From: Mortierella alpina
Lineage: Eukaryota > Mortierellomycota > Mortierellomycetes > Mortierellales > Mortierellaceae
Assembly: GCA_029449245.1 (NCBI GenBank)
Contig: JANATF010000003.1
Location: 2,480,001 to 2,544,000 of the forward strand
DNA: 64,000 nt
Direction of reading: 5' to 3'
Below the pieces are notes generated by a model, which saw only the letters and a program-made list of their open reading frames with translations, was not told where the DNA came from and made no database searches. A program made the position numbers and the translations under genes. The first letter of the stretch is position 1. Every line of letters begins with the position of its first letter. Positions 12,343 to 25,051 of the stretch are shown here, one piece after another.

Positions 12343-13978
12343 TGGCTCACTGCTGTAAGCGTAATCTGTAAGCGTAATCTATTATGCACACAAATACATT
12401 CACGTTTTTGCGTCATGTGGATGTGAACGCTCTTCAGCTATCTATGACTGCAGCTTTGTGTCGTCCTTGCGAAAAATCGGGGACTTCTATACATTCGATC
12501 GAAGCCATACTGAAACTGTTTAGTCAATGCCACTGGAACTCTAGGCACAAGGTAGTGCGTAACAGCAAGCGGCAAATACGCAAATACTGGAGCTTCTAGG
12601 TTGGTCACCCGTCGATGAGTTGCAGTTTGCTATTTTGTAGCGAGTACAGTACATCCCAGGTCTCTTTAATTTCGGAACTAGCGTACTACTACAGTACGAA
12701 GAGCAAAGGTGCAGCCGCACATATAGAGTGCAGTAAGCCCTCGCTTGCCCGGGACGGGTGAGAGAACGAAGCGCTGCGCGAATATGTGACTTACAGCCTA
12801 CGCCAAGGAGGCTGTAGCTGAACAGTGACAGGAGTCGGCTTGAGCAGGGCGTGAAATTTCTTGGCTAGCAAAACTGGCGATAAAAAAATATAGAGTGAGA
12901 GGGAGCCGTTAGATAATGTTGCAGCATGAAATGCGCGTACTGTAATACGATAGTAGAGTGAGCCATCGAGCTGTTTATAGTCTACTTTTTTGTATGACTG
13001 CAACAAGGTGAGTGCAGGCAGGCTCTACAGTCAAATCAGTGACATTCAAGAACTCTGCGCTCAGTGCGTCGTTACAGCGATGGAAAGGACAAAAACCGCG
13101 GCCGGGACGCACAGTCTACCGAGGACAGTAACGGGTCGTCTGTAAACATGCCACCAGCGCTGACTCTTCTTGAAGGTGTGCCAAGGATTTCCAAAATAAC
13201 AACTTTGAAACTCCACACGCCCAACTCTAACTATGCGTCTAATTGCATTAGGATGGACATGTTTCCCCCACAGCCAGGCTTTCTCGCTGCCTCCAACCCG
13301 ACGATCGAGTGTTTTACGAAGTGTGATGGCTATGGTCTTCCCAAGCCCTTTCTCCCACCCCTTGCCTCCATGACGTGCCTTACACAGGCACAGGCTGACG
13401 GGCCGATGAAACGCGGAAAGGGAACGCTTTTGGACGTGGCCTCATTGCGCTGCCCCTGCCTCGATGTTGCTGGGTGTTCCAGACAAGGTTTCTGATGAGA
13501 CAGGCACAACAGCCAACAGCCAAGCAAGAGGAAAAAAACGCCCAGACAGACATATAAAGTGCATATGTGTCTCTCGTCGACTCTTTTGTCTCCTGCTCTT
13601 CTCTTCTTTCCCCCCAACGCATCTCTGTGTGCTCTCCGATCCCGCATCCCGCATCCGCGCTTGCTCGCCTTCATCCATCCTCGCATTACTCCTCTCCATC
13701 ATACTCCTCTCCATCAGTAACCACGCGACCTCTTCTCTCGTCGTCCTGTGTATACCCTACTGCCCGCTCGCAGACAGACAGACACACACGCACACATACA
13801 TTCACCCACTCACACGACCGACCGACTAGACAGCGAGCCAGCCAGCCAGGGGATACATACAATATTCGACAGCGTTATTGCTAGCAAATTTCATTTATTC
13901 ACAACACCGGCCCGCGACTCTTGCTCCCCTATCCCCCTCCCTCCCTCCCCTTTCCCTGCTCCTGCTCCAGACACCACC
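12343..13978. other. Intergenic and 5' leader, no gene seen
   Basis: This holds the 3' flank of the Bet4 gene and the upstream region of the PAP2_C gene. The last ~400 bp is strongly C/T-rich, typical of leaders in this window. A 143-codon frame at 13064-13495 lacks any recognisable domain and is not called. Confidence 0.6.
13553..13558 (+). promoter_or_regulatory. TATA box candidate for the PAP2_C gene
   Basis: TATAAA sits about 425 bp before the ATG at 13979, ahead of the pyrimidine-rich leader. The distance is long unless the 5' UTR is long, so assignment is tentative. Confidence 0.4.
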
Positions 13979-16900
13979 ATGGACCCACAACCACACGAGC
14001 ACTACATCCACATCGAGCAGCTACAAGAGGAACATGTGCAGTACGACGCCTACGGGTCGAGCGAGGCTCTATTAGAGGAGACTGAACATGACCGTCTCAA
14101 CCGTTTCAGCAACACCAGCACTCTTGTAGGGGGGAGCCCCTCCAGCGCCTACTCACATCGACACAACCGCACCCTCTCTCAGACCTCGGACGCCAAGAAG
14201 AACGCAGCGACCTTGAAGGAGGCCAACAGCAAACGACTTTGGCATCGCTTCCTCTATTCCGAGGCTGGACGGCTCGCCTGTTCCTTCTTCTTTTTCACAT
14301 TTGTCTGTATTGGCATGGCATTCTGCAATCAACTCTCGGACCATCGGTGGGTCGACACTCCGTACACTCAGATCCTGTTACGCGACCGTGGGTTTGATGT
14401 GATTGCAGCCCAAGCCGACATCACGCCTGCCAACAATTTTGTGATGACCTCAGTGCTCTTCACCGTGTTGGGCATTGGACTCATCTGCCCTACTTGGACG
14501 ATGCGAGCCGTGGTCCTGAGACGTATCCTTTGGGTGATTGGAACTCTGAGCGTTTTTAGAGCACTCACCCTGTCGGTGACGACCCTCCCGACACCCAAGG
14601 AGGAATGCAGACCTAGTCTCAAGACAGGGTTCTGGGACATGTTTATCGTGGCCTTGCAGATGATCCCAGGAACCGTCGAAGCTTGCACGGACGACATCTT
14701 TTCGGGACACACCGTGTTCATGTAAGTTTCCTTTTCTTCAACACTTGCCATATTTTCATTTTTGCCTTTCGGGTGCCTGAGGGCGTTAGGATATGGAACA
14801 CCTGGAGTGGTGCGAAGTATCCAATCAACAATAAGCATCGCGCAACTGTCAACGGTCGTCCAGAATGTAATCTAGTTGATGGGAAAGGGGTGGTGAGATT
14901 TGCTCATGGTCTACATTTGCTTCGATCTCTTGCTTTATCTGCGTGTGGGTGTTTGCTTACCTTTTCATGTGGATGCTGCAAGGGGCTGGTGGTGTGGATG
15001 TTTGGAGAAGGTCCTTCTTGCCCCCCCCCCCCCCCCCCTGTGCTCAGTGTTAGTGCACTTTGCTGTATCTCGTTCATTTTGGCAAGCGAGACATGAATGG
15101 CAAGTTCATGTCGTATGTCAACAACGTAAAATAAGGCTAATCGAGATAGGGTAGCTTGCGACTTTGAACTTTTTTTTTTGTTCACCTGTGAAAATGCATG
15201 GTTGAGACTCAACTCAATGTCAGCAGCGGAGCTGAAGATCCCACTCCAGCTGCCAGTGTGGTGCCAACGTTTGCCTATTCATTCTCTGATATCCCGAACC
15301 TGTTGTTCCTGATGGCCCACACACTGTCCAAGTTTTTTCTTTTTTTGCTTTTTTTCATGTGTGTGGGACAGAATAACTGAAGGCGCGCGCCGTGTTGCAC
15401 AGGTGAGGGGCAAGAGAGAAAAAATAGAAAAAAGAAAGGGCATAGACGAGGAGGAAGAAAAAGTCGATAAAGTTATGCTGAGCCATGATTGGTCGGCCGA
15501 GGTGCTGTTGTGCAATGTGTGCATCTTGAGTGCTCACTATTGTATTCCCCCTCACTCTCCCCCCACCCATTCACTTGGCGCTCTTTAAAGTGCAGGTTCT
15601 TTTGTTCTTTCCTGGCGGACGAGGCTGGGCTGAGGCTTTTGCACCGTGTGGTTTTTGTTTTTGTTTCTAATTCTTCTTTTTGACCCGCGATGATTCTTTA
15701 GGGTATCTTGCGCCATCCAATGGCGACTCTACTGCAAGAACAAGTGGATCACCTATCTGTCGTACCTCTACATCTCCATTGGTCTCTACTTTGTCGTCGC
15801 CACGCGACTCCACTACACCGTAGATGTTGTCCTGGCCATCTTTATCACCTTTGCTGGCTGGTCCATCTATATCTCTCAGGTTGAGGTCGTCATGGAAGAG
15901 GAATACTTCGGCATCAAGAGCCACCATGAAAAGTACCGCGCCTTTGATGAAACGCTCAACGAGTACGAATTCGCTCAGGAGGACGATAACGAACAGTGCG
16001 CTGGTCGCACACAGTTCCGTCTGCGACGACGACAGCTCGAGCACGCCATGAACCGAATGCGTGGTCCACGGATTGGATATGGGCGTGGCGAGTACGACCG
16101 CGTTGCATTTGTTCCTGTGCAGTTCAACCTGTGGCTCACTGGCTTGATTCGCTGGTGTGATGGACTTGATCTCCGCATGCGCCCTGCCGTTGAGGCGGAT
16201 CGCGTCAAGACCGAAACCACCGCTTCTGGTTCTCAAGAGTCATCATCCTCCACCCGATGGGAAGAACTGGTGGTACGGTATCGTTGCGAACGAGGATCGG
16301 GCATTGTGACCTCAGAGTCATGGAGCCGCCAAAAAGTTGAGGGCGATTATGAGGAAGAGTGTGTAGAGGAGATGATTGAATGCCGGCAACGGAGTGACTA
16401 TAGTGCGGCGACGAGCGAGACTGGACAACAACGGCATCAGGGGCGCTGGCGCTCCATGCCTTCTCCCGCGTCTTCATCAAGAGAGTGCTGTACGGGGTCC
16501 AAGGACGAAAAGACTGGAGACATGGATCGTAGCAGGTTCGTTTTTTTTTTGAATTGCTTTTTCTCTGTGCTACCCAGATGACTAGAAAAAAAAAGAGTTG
16601 TTTGTGCTGACAATCGTGGCCTTTGCATAATAGGAAACTGCACATTCTCAAGATTATCCTGCTCATTCTGGTCAACGCGCTGTTGGTGGTCAAGATTATA
16701 CAGGTGTATCGGGATAACCCTTCTGCAACCAAGCCGCATTGGCCCCAGGAGATGGACTCGTACCCTGGCGGTGCGATCCTGAACGATGGCCTCGAGCCAA
16801 CCGCAACATCCGCTTTCGTCCCTCATGATGCGCAGCAGCAACAGCAAAAACAACAACAACAACAACAACAACAGGAGCAAACACATCGTCAGCAGAAGCG

Positions 16901-17018
16901 GGAGCAAGGATTCGAGCGAATTGGGTTGTCCAGGACTGGACGTGATTACAACGAGAGCCAGGCTGGAGCACGGAGACGAAATCTAGAGAAGCGTTGGTCA
17001 CCAGAAGGGGCCATCTGA
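13979..17018 (+). CDS. Sphingomyelin-synthase-like PAP2_C phosphotransferase
   Basis: Exons 13979-14721, 15702-16535 and 16634-17018 give 653 aa. Residues 1-95 are polar and cytosolic-looking. Several membrane helices follow (SFFFFTFVCIGMAFCNQL; FVMTSVLFTVLGIGLICP). The two catalytic blocks of the sphingomyelin/IPC synthase family are present: CTDDIFSGHT at 236-245 and HYTVDV at 285-290, giving the expected triad H244, H285, D289. The family moves a phosphoryl headgroup onto ceramide or related lipids in Golgi or plasma membrane. The first intron (980 bp) splits just after SGHTVF. An unusual soluble C-terminal extension of about 330 residues ends with another helix (ILKIILLILVNALLVVKII) and a Gln-rich tract. 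Substrate cannot be told from sequence: sphingomyelin, ethanolamine or inositol phosphoceramide synthesis are all possible. Confidence 0.85.
15021..15038. repeat. C18 homopolymer in intron 1 of the PAP2_C gene
   Basis: Eighteen consecutive C on the plus strand (G18 on the minus strand), inside the 980-bp intron. Confidence 0.9.
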
Positions 17019-18412
17019 TGACCGCAACGACCACAACCCCCTCCTTCCCCCTCCCCTACAATTCTTTCACAGCAGTCTGTGCAGGATGCCTCTGCCCCCT
17101 GCACTGTATATAGAGACAGAGAGACAGAGCTCTTTTCCTTGATTCTAGTCACCTTTTTTATCGGTCCATTAGCAAACCTTTCACCACCAAAAAATGTAAT
17201 ACACATGAACCCCCCTTGTACAATCTTAAATCGCTACACGTCGTGCTGAAGCTGCTGCGGTCAATAATAAGCAGGTTTCTGCTTGCCACAAGTCCGTTTC
17301 GCATGGTGCATAACAAACGTAAAGCCCGCCGAAAAGCCCGCACTCTAACCGTCATTTCCTCCATGCATAGAGGATTTCATAGATGAGATGGATTAGGTCA
17401 CTTGAAGGTGCATTGTTGAACGAACACTGCCCCATATCCTCTAATAGAGAGATCCAGACCCGCAGCGACAAATTAATATTCATGTACGCGTGCTTCGGTA
17501 CTTTAATGTGCAAGGGTAGTAAGCTACTTCTAGGGATGAGTTCAGGCCGCTGTGAGGTAAACAACATGCATAGGAACTGAGCTGCTAACCTCTCTTTCTC
17601 TCGCTCCCCCTCCCTCGTCCAAAAAGGATCGAATGGTTAGACCTTACCAATCAAAAAGCCGGATAGCATGGACTGAGGGATGATCGCGGTCCCCAGCCTA
17701 GGGCGCTGGCTCTCAATTGCGCGCACCTTATGGATGGACATTGTGTAACGACACAAACACCCGACCCAAAGACAGACATCCCGGCTTTTTTGTAATTAGC
17801 CAGGTGTCGTTCTTCTGTCTTTACGAGCGTAGACGTACGAGAAGGGTGCAGGCACGGTGAAAGAAGGACGAGTGTGCATGTTAGATTACTAGAGGTGTGA
17901 GGAAAGTAGGGTGCGAAGGCCACTTGCCATCCACTGTAACGGATTTTTTTTCTCTCATCATTGAACTTTGTACGGTCGAATAACCTTAACGGCTCGATTA
18001 GAAGGCGGATCCGCCGCAAAAACAAAACGAGGACCAGTGAAGGAGGGGGCTACTGCACGCCTGCATGTTGAGCAAGAAGATTTACAGGACTCAATAGATA
18101 TGGTTACGATGGGGGGGGGATCTTTTTCCACCCTTGTGTTTGTCAAGTCCGCAGACTGTCTACTTACTGTATGAAGCCAACAAGGCATTTGTGCAACCCA
18201 TGCATGAGACCCAAGGAAGGGAACACAAACGGAACAAAGAGGAAAAGAGCATTGGGCTTTGTACCTCATTTCATTCTCTCCCTTTCCTGTTTGTTCATTC
18301 TCTCATTCGACCGTTCTCCTTTCTGGAATTCATTCGTTTGCAATCCTCACTTCTCGATCGCTCTACGCTCTCGCTCTCCTTCCCTTTCACCCGACATAAA
18401 ACCCGTCCCAGA
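17019..18412. other. Intergenic, no gene seen
   Basis: 3' flank of the PAP2_C gene and upstream region of the FAD monooxygenase. A G-run lies near 18112. No coding or RNA gene was recognised. The last ~100 bp is C/T-rich leader. Confidence 0.55.
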
Positions 18413-20506
18413 ATGTCCGCGCCAGTTACAGACGACAAGCTGCCTACAGTGCTCATTGTAGGCGCAGGACTAGGTGGCCTGCTGTTGGGAGCGCTCCTTG
18501 AACGCATCAACATCCCATACTTTATCTTTGAACGCGCTACCAAGGTCAAACCTCTTGGTAAAAACGCCTCAATGCTTAGACTATAGGATACATCCCCCTC
18601 CCTGCCATTCATCGAAAACGGGTGGGAGGATTGGGAGGAGGCACCCTTCATCTAACCTTAATCTGCAACCATTCTTATACCAAGGTTCTGCAATGAGCTT
18701 GGGCATCAACATCCTGCCTGTCTTTGAACAGCTCGGGCTTTTGGACGAGCTCATGAAGTTCTCGTACCCATGTCCGACCATGAACATTGTTAACCCAGAA
18801 ATGGAGAAACTCGGCTCTGTCAACCTCGGAAACAAATCCATGTAAGGCTGGAAAAAAATCCAAAAGCGAAGAGGGAGAGAGAGAGTGTGTGTGTGAAAAA
18901 ATAGATAGAAGTGAGTGTGGGAACTGATTCATCTATCGTCGCGGACATTAACGGCCCCACCTCCTCCATCTTCCTTCTTTCCTTGCTTGCTTGCCTTGGC
19001 TGCTTTGCTTGCTTGTCCTGGTTGCTTTGCTTGCTGCAGTGCTGGGTTGGACACGATCCTTTTTTCGCGCCCAAATCTTTACGCGCTGATGCTCAAACAG
19101 ATTCCCGAGTACAAGCTGAACATGGGCAAGAAGGTCCTTCGTACTGAGGAGATGGATGATAAAGTTGTGATCCATTGCTCTGACAACACGACGTACGAGG
19201 GCGATATCCTGGTCGGCGCCGATGGCGCGTACAGTGGCGTGCGACAGAGCCTTTACCGAAGACTGAGTGAGAAGGGACTCTTGCCCAAATCCGACTCTGA
19301 GAACCTTGAAATCGGCTATACCTGCATGGTGGGAGTGACCTCCCCACAGGATTCTGAGAAATACCCTCAGTTGAAGCATCAAGTCGTTGACTTTGAAGCT
19401 GTGGTGGGAAATAAGTTGCTTGGGGTAAGGCAGAGCAGAGCGAAAGATTGATTTTTGGTCCTGAAGGACTACCGTAGTAAACAAAGCCCGCTTGGATGGT
19501 TGTATCTACATGCAAGGGAGGCTAACAGCTTTCTAACGAATTCTATTCACATAGTGGGGAACCTATAATGTGCCCAACAATGAGATCTGTTGGATCCTGC
19601 TCAAGCAGTTTGGGAACTCATCGGACTCCAAGGACCAACACTTTCGAAACTCGGAATGGTCTCCAGAAACCAACGATGCTATGATCAAGGAGTTTTATGA
19701 CCTGCCCTGTCCCTATGGAGGCAAGATGGGCGACATGATCGATGCAACGCCCAAGGACCTGATCTCAAAGGTCTATCTCGAAGAGAAGCTCTTTGAGACA
19801 TGGCATTCTGGACGCACCGTGCTTGTTGGAGATGGTAAAACAAAAAGGAGACGCTGCCCGTTTGTTCTGTTCTGTGCATGCACGTATCGCTGAGAACTAC
19901 TTTGCTAATGCTTTCTCCCTTCGTGTAACGGCATGAAATAGCGTGCCACAAAATGCTTCCTGGAGCTGGTCAAGGCGCCATCAACGCTATGCAGGATGCT
20001 GTGATCCTCTCCAACTGCCTGTACGATCTCCCGGACAAGTCAGCCAAGAGCATCCATGCTGCGTTCAAGGACTACTTTGAGCAACGCTACTGCCATACCA
20101 AGAAGATCTATGAGTTCAGTGCCATCATTTCCTCGGTTCTGGCTGGCCAGGTAACCCCCTTCCCATGACTCTCTCCTCTACCTTGATCGATGTGACCCAT
20201 AGCCCACTGGAGCAGTCTATCTAATTGCAAACCTCCATCATTTCTTTCCACCACCACCCTCGATTTCTGTGTGTAAAAAAGACATGGAAAGAAAAGATCC
20301 TGCGCAAGATTGTCCTGAACTACATGCCCTCCTGGCTGGAGCAGCGCAACTACACCAAGCAGGCAGCGTACCGCCCCCAGATTACGTGGATGCCCTTTGC
20401 TGAGAACCATGGAAGTGGTCCTGTCCTCGCCCAGAAACCCTCCAAGCGATACCAGAAGGAGCAGGAGCAGGCCAAGGCAGGCACTACTACAACAAAAGCG
20501 GTATGA
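18413..20506 (+). CDS. FAD-dependent monooxygenase (aromatic hydroxylase type)
   Basis: Six exons: 18413-18557, 18685-18841, 19040-19424, 19555-19834, 19942-20150 and 20282-20506, giving 466 aa. The N-terminal Rossmann dinucleotide motif is LPTVLIVGAGLGGLLLGALL (GxGxxG) and ends in a FER acidic turn. The DG motif is GDILVGADGAYSGVRQSLYR. The second FAD-binding block is GDACHKMLPGAGQGAINAMQ. These three motifs in this order define the flavin monooxygenase / PHBH-like class, which uses NAD(P)H and O2 to hydroxylate a substrate. There is no clear C-terminal membrane anchor and the last exon is basic. The substrate is unknown; in Mucoromycota these genes are numerous. No partner biosynthetic genes lie beside it, so a cluster role is not supported. 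Confidence 0.88.
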
Positions 20507-20992
20507 GAAGGGGAGTGGAGTCGAGTCGAGTAGACGGTGTATATCACGTGCAATAAAGTACTTTACCTCGAGCCCAGTGTGAAGCGGTGATTCCTCCTCT
20601 TTGAATTCGAATAGTTCTCGAAAGAGTTAAACCGCACTTTTCGATACAAAAGGTGCGAACCCTATGCATCCATCCATCCATCGATCTATCCCATAACGGA
20701 ACCACTCGGACCATCCACTGGACTCTTTGCCAGTTGGGCAATCAGGACTAGCGACCATTGGGAGAACCAACACCTCGGCAGATATGGACCAGTGGATGGG
20801 CTATCAACGGGATGCTGGCTGGACCTTGGAGGACATGAGAAGGGATGAAAGTGCGACAACAACAACAGCAAACCACAACCACAAACAACACGATGAAGGG
20901 ATCGACGACCACTACTCAAACAGGAGGAATCCACTCTTCAGAACGTTTTCCTAATCATCTTTTCTTCTCGTACTCTCTCGCTCTCAGTCACC
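20507..20992. other. Intergenic / promoter of the P2 gene
   Basis: Contains CATCCATC-type short repeats near 20665-20680 and a CAACAA-rich stretch near 20855-20890, then a T/C-rich leader up to the P2 start. No gene seen. Confidence 0.55.
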
Positions 20993-21639
20993 ATGAAGTA
21001 CCTCGCTGCCTACCTTTTGCTCACCATCGGTGGTAACGCCGCCCCCGCCGCTAAGGACATCACTGCCCTCCTTGCCACCGTTGGCATTGAGGCCGAGTCC
21101 GAGCGCATTGAGTCTTTGATTGCTCAGCTCGCTGGCAAGGACATCAACGAGGTAAGAGAGAAAGCAAGATAACACTAAAGCAACATCAAGGACACACAGG
21201 CAGACAGACCGTTGGGATATTCATGGGAATCGAGTCGAAAGAGAACCATCTGGATAACGATGCAAACCCCCCCCCCCCCCTGCCTCAGGACTGTGTATAA
21301 CGGGAACAAGAAGGACACCTGGATCGTTAGTTCTCACTGGAAATCAAGTTGATTTTGATCGATGATCCAAGAGACGATATTAGAGCAGGAGGAGAGGAGA
21401 GGACGACAATATGCTCCACAGTAAGGTCGGAAGTACTCACCAAACACTTGAATCTTTTGTGTATAACATAGCTCATTGCTGAGGGTACCTCCAAGCTCGC
21501 TTCCGTCCCCTCCGGTGGTGCCGCTGCTGCCCCCGCTGCCGGTGGTGCTGCTGCCGCCACTGAGGCCAAGGCCGAGGAGAAGAAGGAGGAGGCCAAGGAG
21601 GAGTCTGATGACGATATGGGATTCGGTCTCTTCGATTAA
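20993..21639 (+). CDS. RPLP2: 60S acidic ribosomal protein P2
   Basis: Exons 20993-21151 and 21472-21639 give 108 aa, the usual size. [20 protein letters not shown] is the conserved dimerisation helix start. An Ala/Gly-rich hinge follows, then an acidic Lys/Glu segment and the universal stalk C-terminus [12 protein letters not shown], which contacts translation factors. Codons are strongly C-ending, as in highly expressed genes. The single intron is 320 bp, long for this window, and holds a 14-C run. The leader is T/C-rich just before the ATG, typical of ribosomal protein mRNAs. Confidence 0.97.
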
Positions 21640-21878
21640 AGCAACCCATAATCACCCTTTTTTTTTAGCACTCTCGCTGGTCGCTCTTGGACTCTGTGGC
21701 AGAATAAAAAAAATAGATCAAATGGGTCGTCTTTTGGCATCCTCTCCGAAAGCTCCGAAAAAGTTGTGTAGCGATGTATTATTGTATTGGTATTAGTCCT
21801 TGTAGGCAAGGGGAAGAGCAGGAGTGTTTTTGTAAAATGGTTGAAGGTAAACGAGCGACGGCATGGATGTCCACCTCT

Positions 21879-24800
21879 TTACTTGCGCTCTTTCAATCGT
21901 AGACTGACAAGCGACCAGAAAGTGGCAATGAAAAGAATAATGAACCCAACCATGATAATCATGTTGCGCCAGTACCCTCCCAGATCAAACCCAAACAGCT
22001 TCTGTAGGATCAGGGAGCCAGGAACATTGAAGGCGACGCCCTGGATATTATCGCTCAACGTGGTGGTCGCCACTTCGTTCACCGCCAGGGCCTCAAAACC
22101 GTACTTGAACATGGACAGATATTGGATCCAGGTCAAGGCAGCAGGGATCTTGCCAGAATTGATCATAAACCCTCCAAACAGCATCATGAACAGCATCACG
22201 ATCGATGACGCCAAAGATGCAATGCCAGCCGTCCTCACACCGGCCGCAATCACCAGACAGAACAAGGCTGTAGCCACGTTGAAGAGCACAAGAGTCAACA
22301 AAAACTTGAGGAACGTTTGCGCGACCGGTGAGAGACCAATCATGAAATATGAGATGCAGCCCAGGAAGAGCGACGGTAGTATCCGAAGCGGAACCAGGTC
22401 AAAGAGGAGTGTCGAGATGATGAAGGGCATAGGGGGGTAGTATCCATTCGACCGTTCCTTGACAAACAGCGTGCGCGTTTCTGTAAAGGCTCCCAGGGCC
22501 GAGATGCTGCTGAACCCGAGGAGGGCCAACATGAAGAACAAGCTACCAGCACGGTTCTGGAACCCGGCCAAGTTGGTCGGCACCTGAAAGTACAAGCCCC
22601 CAATGAAAATTCCCAAGATGATGGCAACTGCCAGGTGCAAGACCAGGAGGGACCTGTCGCGGATGAGCGTCTGAAAGTCGCGCTTCATGATGACACGCAG
22701 CTGGGTCAAGAAGCTTGTCGGATAGATGGTCTTTTGCCGGCTGCCGGGCTTGCACGCTGATACAGATGTCGGCGAATGACCGGCGGATTCGCCTCCGTCA
22801 ATATTCACAGCCGTCTCGTTGGAAGTATGTGATATGGGTGATGTGGTACCTGCATCTGCATCCTCGGTGCGACTGTGTCCTTGATCTTGGACAGATCCCG
22901 CGCGACGCGAGATAACATTGTTGGACTCAGAATGCAGCTGATGCGCCGTCGACAGTCCCGACTTCTCTCCGTCATCTGGTCCGTCAAATCCTTTTGCCAT
23001 TGCGAGTAATTCCGGGTCCATAGCTATATCCAGCAGGTAGTCCGCAATATTGTAGTTGCTAGGGCAATGAAGCCCACGGTGATTAAAGTACTCAGCCGCC
23101 GCGTCGGTGGATCCAAAGTAGAGAGCCTCTCCCTTGCTGATGACGAGCGTTTGGTCAAACATGAAGAAGATATCAGATCGAGGCTGGTGGATGGTCATAA
23201 TGACGGTAGTCGTTTTGCTGGCGGCGAGCTTGCAGAGTTGCTTTACGACCATATGTGCGCTGTACGAGTCCAGTCCAGACGTTGGCTCATCCAGGATCAA
23301 GATAGGTGGTCGTGTAATCAGCTCGAGCGCAATGGAGACACGACGCTTCTCGCCTCCAGAAATACCTCGCGATGTGACATTGCCGATCCTGCGGTCTTTA
23401 CAGTGCGTCAGTCCCAACATCTCAATCACCTCTGCGACGCGCTCGTGGATACACTGGATTGGCATAGCTTCAGGCAGTCGCAGCATGGCCGAAAACAGTA
23501 CCGCCTCATAGACGGTTTGCGTGGCCGCCAAAGTATCCTCTTGGTCCACGAAGCCTACTGCATGCCGGATCTCGCTCTCGTGAACCTGTTTGCCGTTGAG
23601 CAGAATCTGACCTGTAACCTTGCCGTCCTTGCGTTTTCCAGCCAAGATATCCACCAATGTCGACTTACCCGCGCCAGACGGGCCCATGACCGAAAGAACC
23701 ACCCCTGCAGGTGCAGCGCCCGAAATGCCCTTTAGAATCTCCAAGCCGTCCTTGCTGAGTGTGTAGCCCACATTGCGGAACTCTAGCGATGCAGCGTCGG
23801 TGTTGACAGTGTACGGCAGGTGCATGAGGGCGAGTTGACTTCTTCTGGCAAGCACGCAAACCACAAGCAACAATAGAATAATCGCGCCCAATATCGCGAG
23901 ACCAGCAATCACGCCCGGTGCCAGCGTGCTATGGAGGGCTGTAAGGGACGACTGCATCTCGGATGGGTACACACACTCGCCAATGTCGCAATCCTCTAGT
24001 TTGAGACCCGTCGGGAAAAATCCTTTTAAATCGTCGATGAAAAAGTCGCAGTTCTTGGAGTTGTGTGGGCACGTCAACACGAAAGGCCCTTTGAGGCCGT
24101 TGATTGCACTTTTAAGCGAGAGGGGTGGCCCAGGAATACCCCCACACATGAGCGAGGGCTCGATGCAGGAACACTGGAGGACAGGACATTCCCACTCTGT
24201 TGTAATCAATCCATCCTCCTCCGTGGTCGCGAGTGTGCAATCTGGCATTTTGCAAAAGAACTGCTCAGCCTTGTTTAGCCACAGTTGGCCATGGATGGAT
24301 TTGTTGACTGGGTCGAGGTCGATCGTGAGTATGTGGTCTCCGGGAAAGATGCCGGATAGCTCGGGTGCGCGGACGGGACATGCCATGAACGCGTTATAAA
24401 ACACCTCAGGTTGCTTGTTGCACACCATGTTTTCGTTGCCGAGCAAGGAGAAGCGCGATGGTGGTTTAGCTTGACATCCTGCATTCGTCTGACACACTAA
24501 CGATGGGCAGTAAGGAGACACAACGGATATAGGTTCTTATCTCAGGTGTTGCCCTGTATGGAGCAGAGTCTAGATCATCAGGGTAGTAATTCAATCGTTA
24601 CCATTGCAGTTGAGTCCTCCGAATCCATTGTCGCAAGTAGAGCAGCCGACTCCTGATGCCACCGTAGGCCGCTGTGACGAGTCTGTCAGTGGTGATCCGC
24701 AGGACAGAAGGCCGCAATCTGTGCCGCCAAAGCCAGGCATACACTTGCAAACGTTGCCTTGGCATACACCGTTGTTCAAGCACCCCTAAGTCAGGGCAGG

Positions 24801-25051
24801 CTCAGATAAGAAACTGGAGTCTAGACCGCGGAACAGGAGCTATAGCCAATATGGCTGGCGACATGCGAGTCTCTTCTTACCTTGGGCGAGGTGGAGCAGT
24901 CGAACTGAGGGACACAGACTGGCGGGGCGCCGGTAGGTGCGGTGGTGGTGGCGGTGGCGGTGGTGGTGGCGGCATGTCCACTAGTCTGGGCCACAGCCAG
25001 GGTTGCCCAAGTGGCGTGCAGGGCGAAGCACAATATCGGCGGAAGGCGCAT
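21879..25051 (-). CDS. ADP1: ABCG half-transporter with EGF-like ectodomain (Adp1 type)
   Basis: Three minus-strand exons: 25051-24881, 24785-24602 and 24496-21879, giving 990 aa. A signal peptide (MRLPPILCFALHATWATLAV) is followed by a Thr-rich stretch and EGF-like cysteine modules (CLNNGVCQGNVCKCMPGFGG). A Cys-rich luminal region and a membrane helix at about 312-336 come next. The ABC domain has Walker A GPSGAGKST (about 389-397), signature ISGGEKRR (about 494) and Walker B LILDEPTSGLDS. A six-helix ABCG membrane domain closes the protein. This N-terminal EGF plus ABCG order matches yeast Adp1 (YCR011C) and its fungal orthologs. Half-transporters normally dimerise; the substrate of this subfamily is not established. 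The gene lies tail-to-tail with the P2 gene (240 bp between stops). Confidence 0.92.

Noticed and set aside
13064-13495. 143-codon open frame in the BET4-PAP2_C gap
   Set aside because: No motif, no homology recognised, no supporting splice pattern.
21152-21471. Possible intronic snoRNA in the P2 gene (a CGATGAT C-box-like word)
   Set aside because: No matching D box (CTGA) at a suitable distance and no terminal stem seen.
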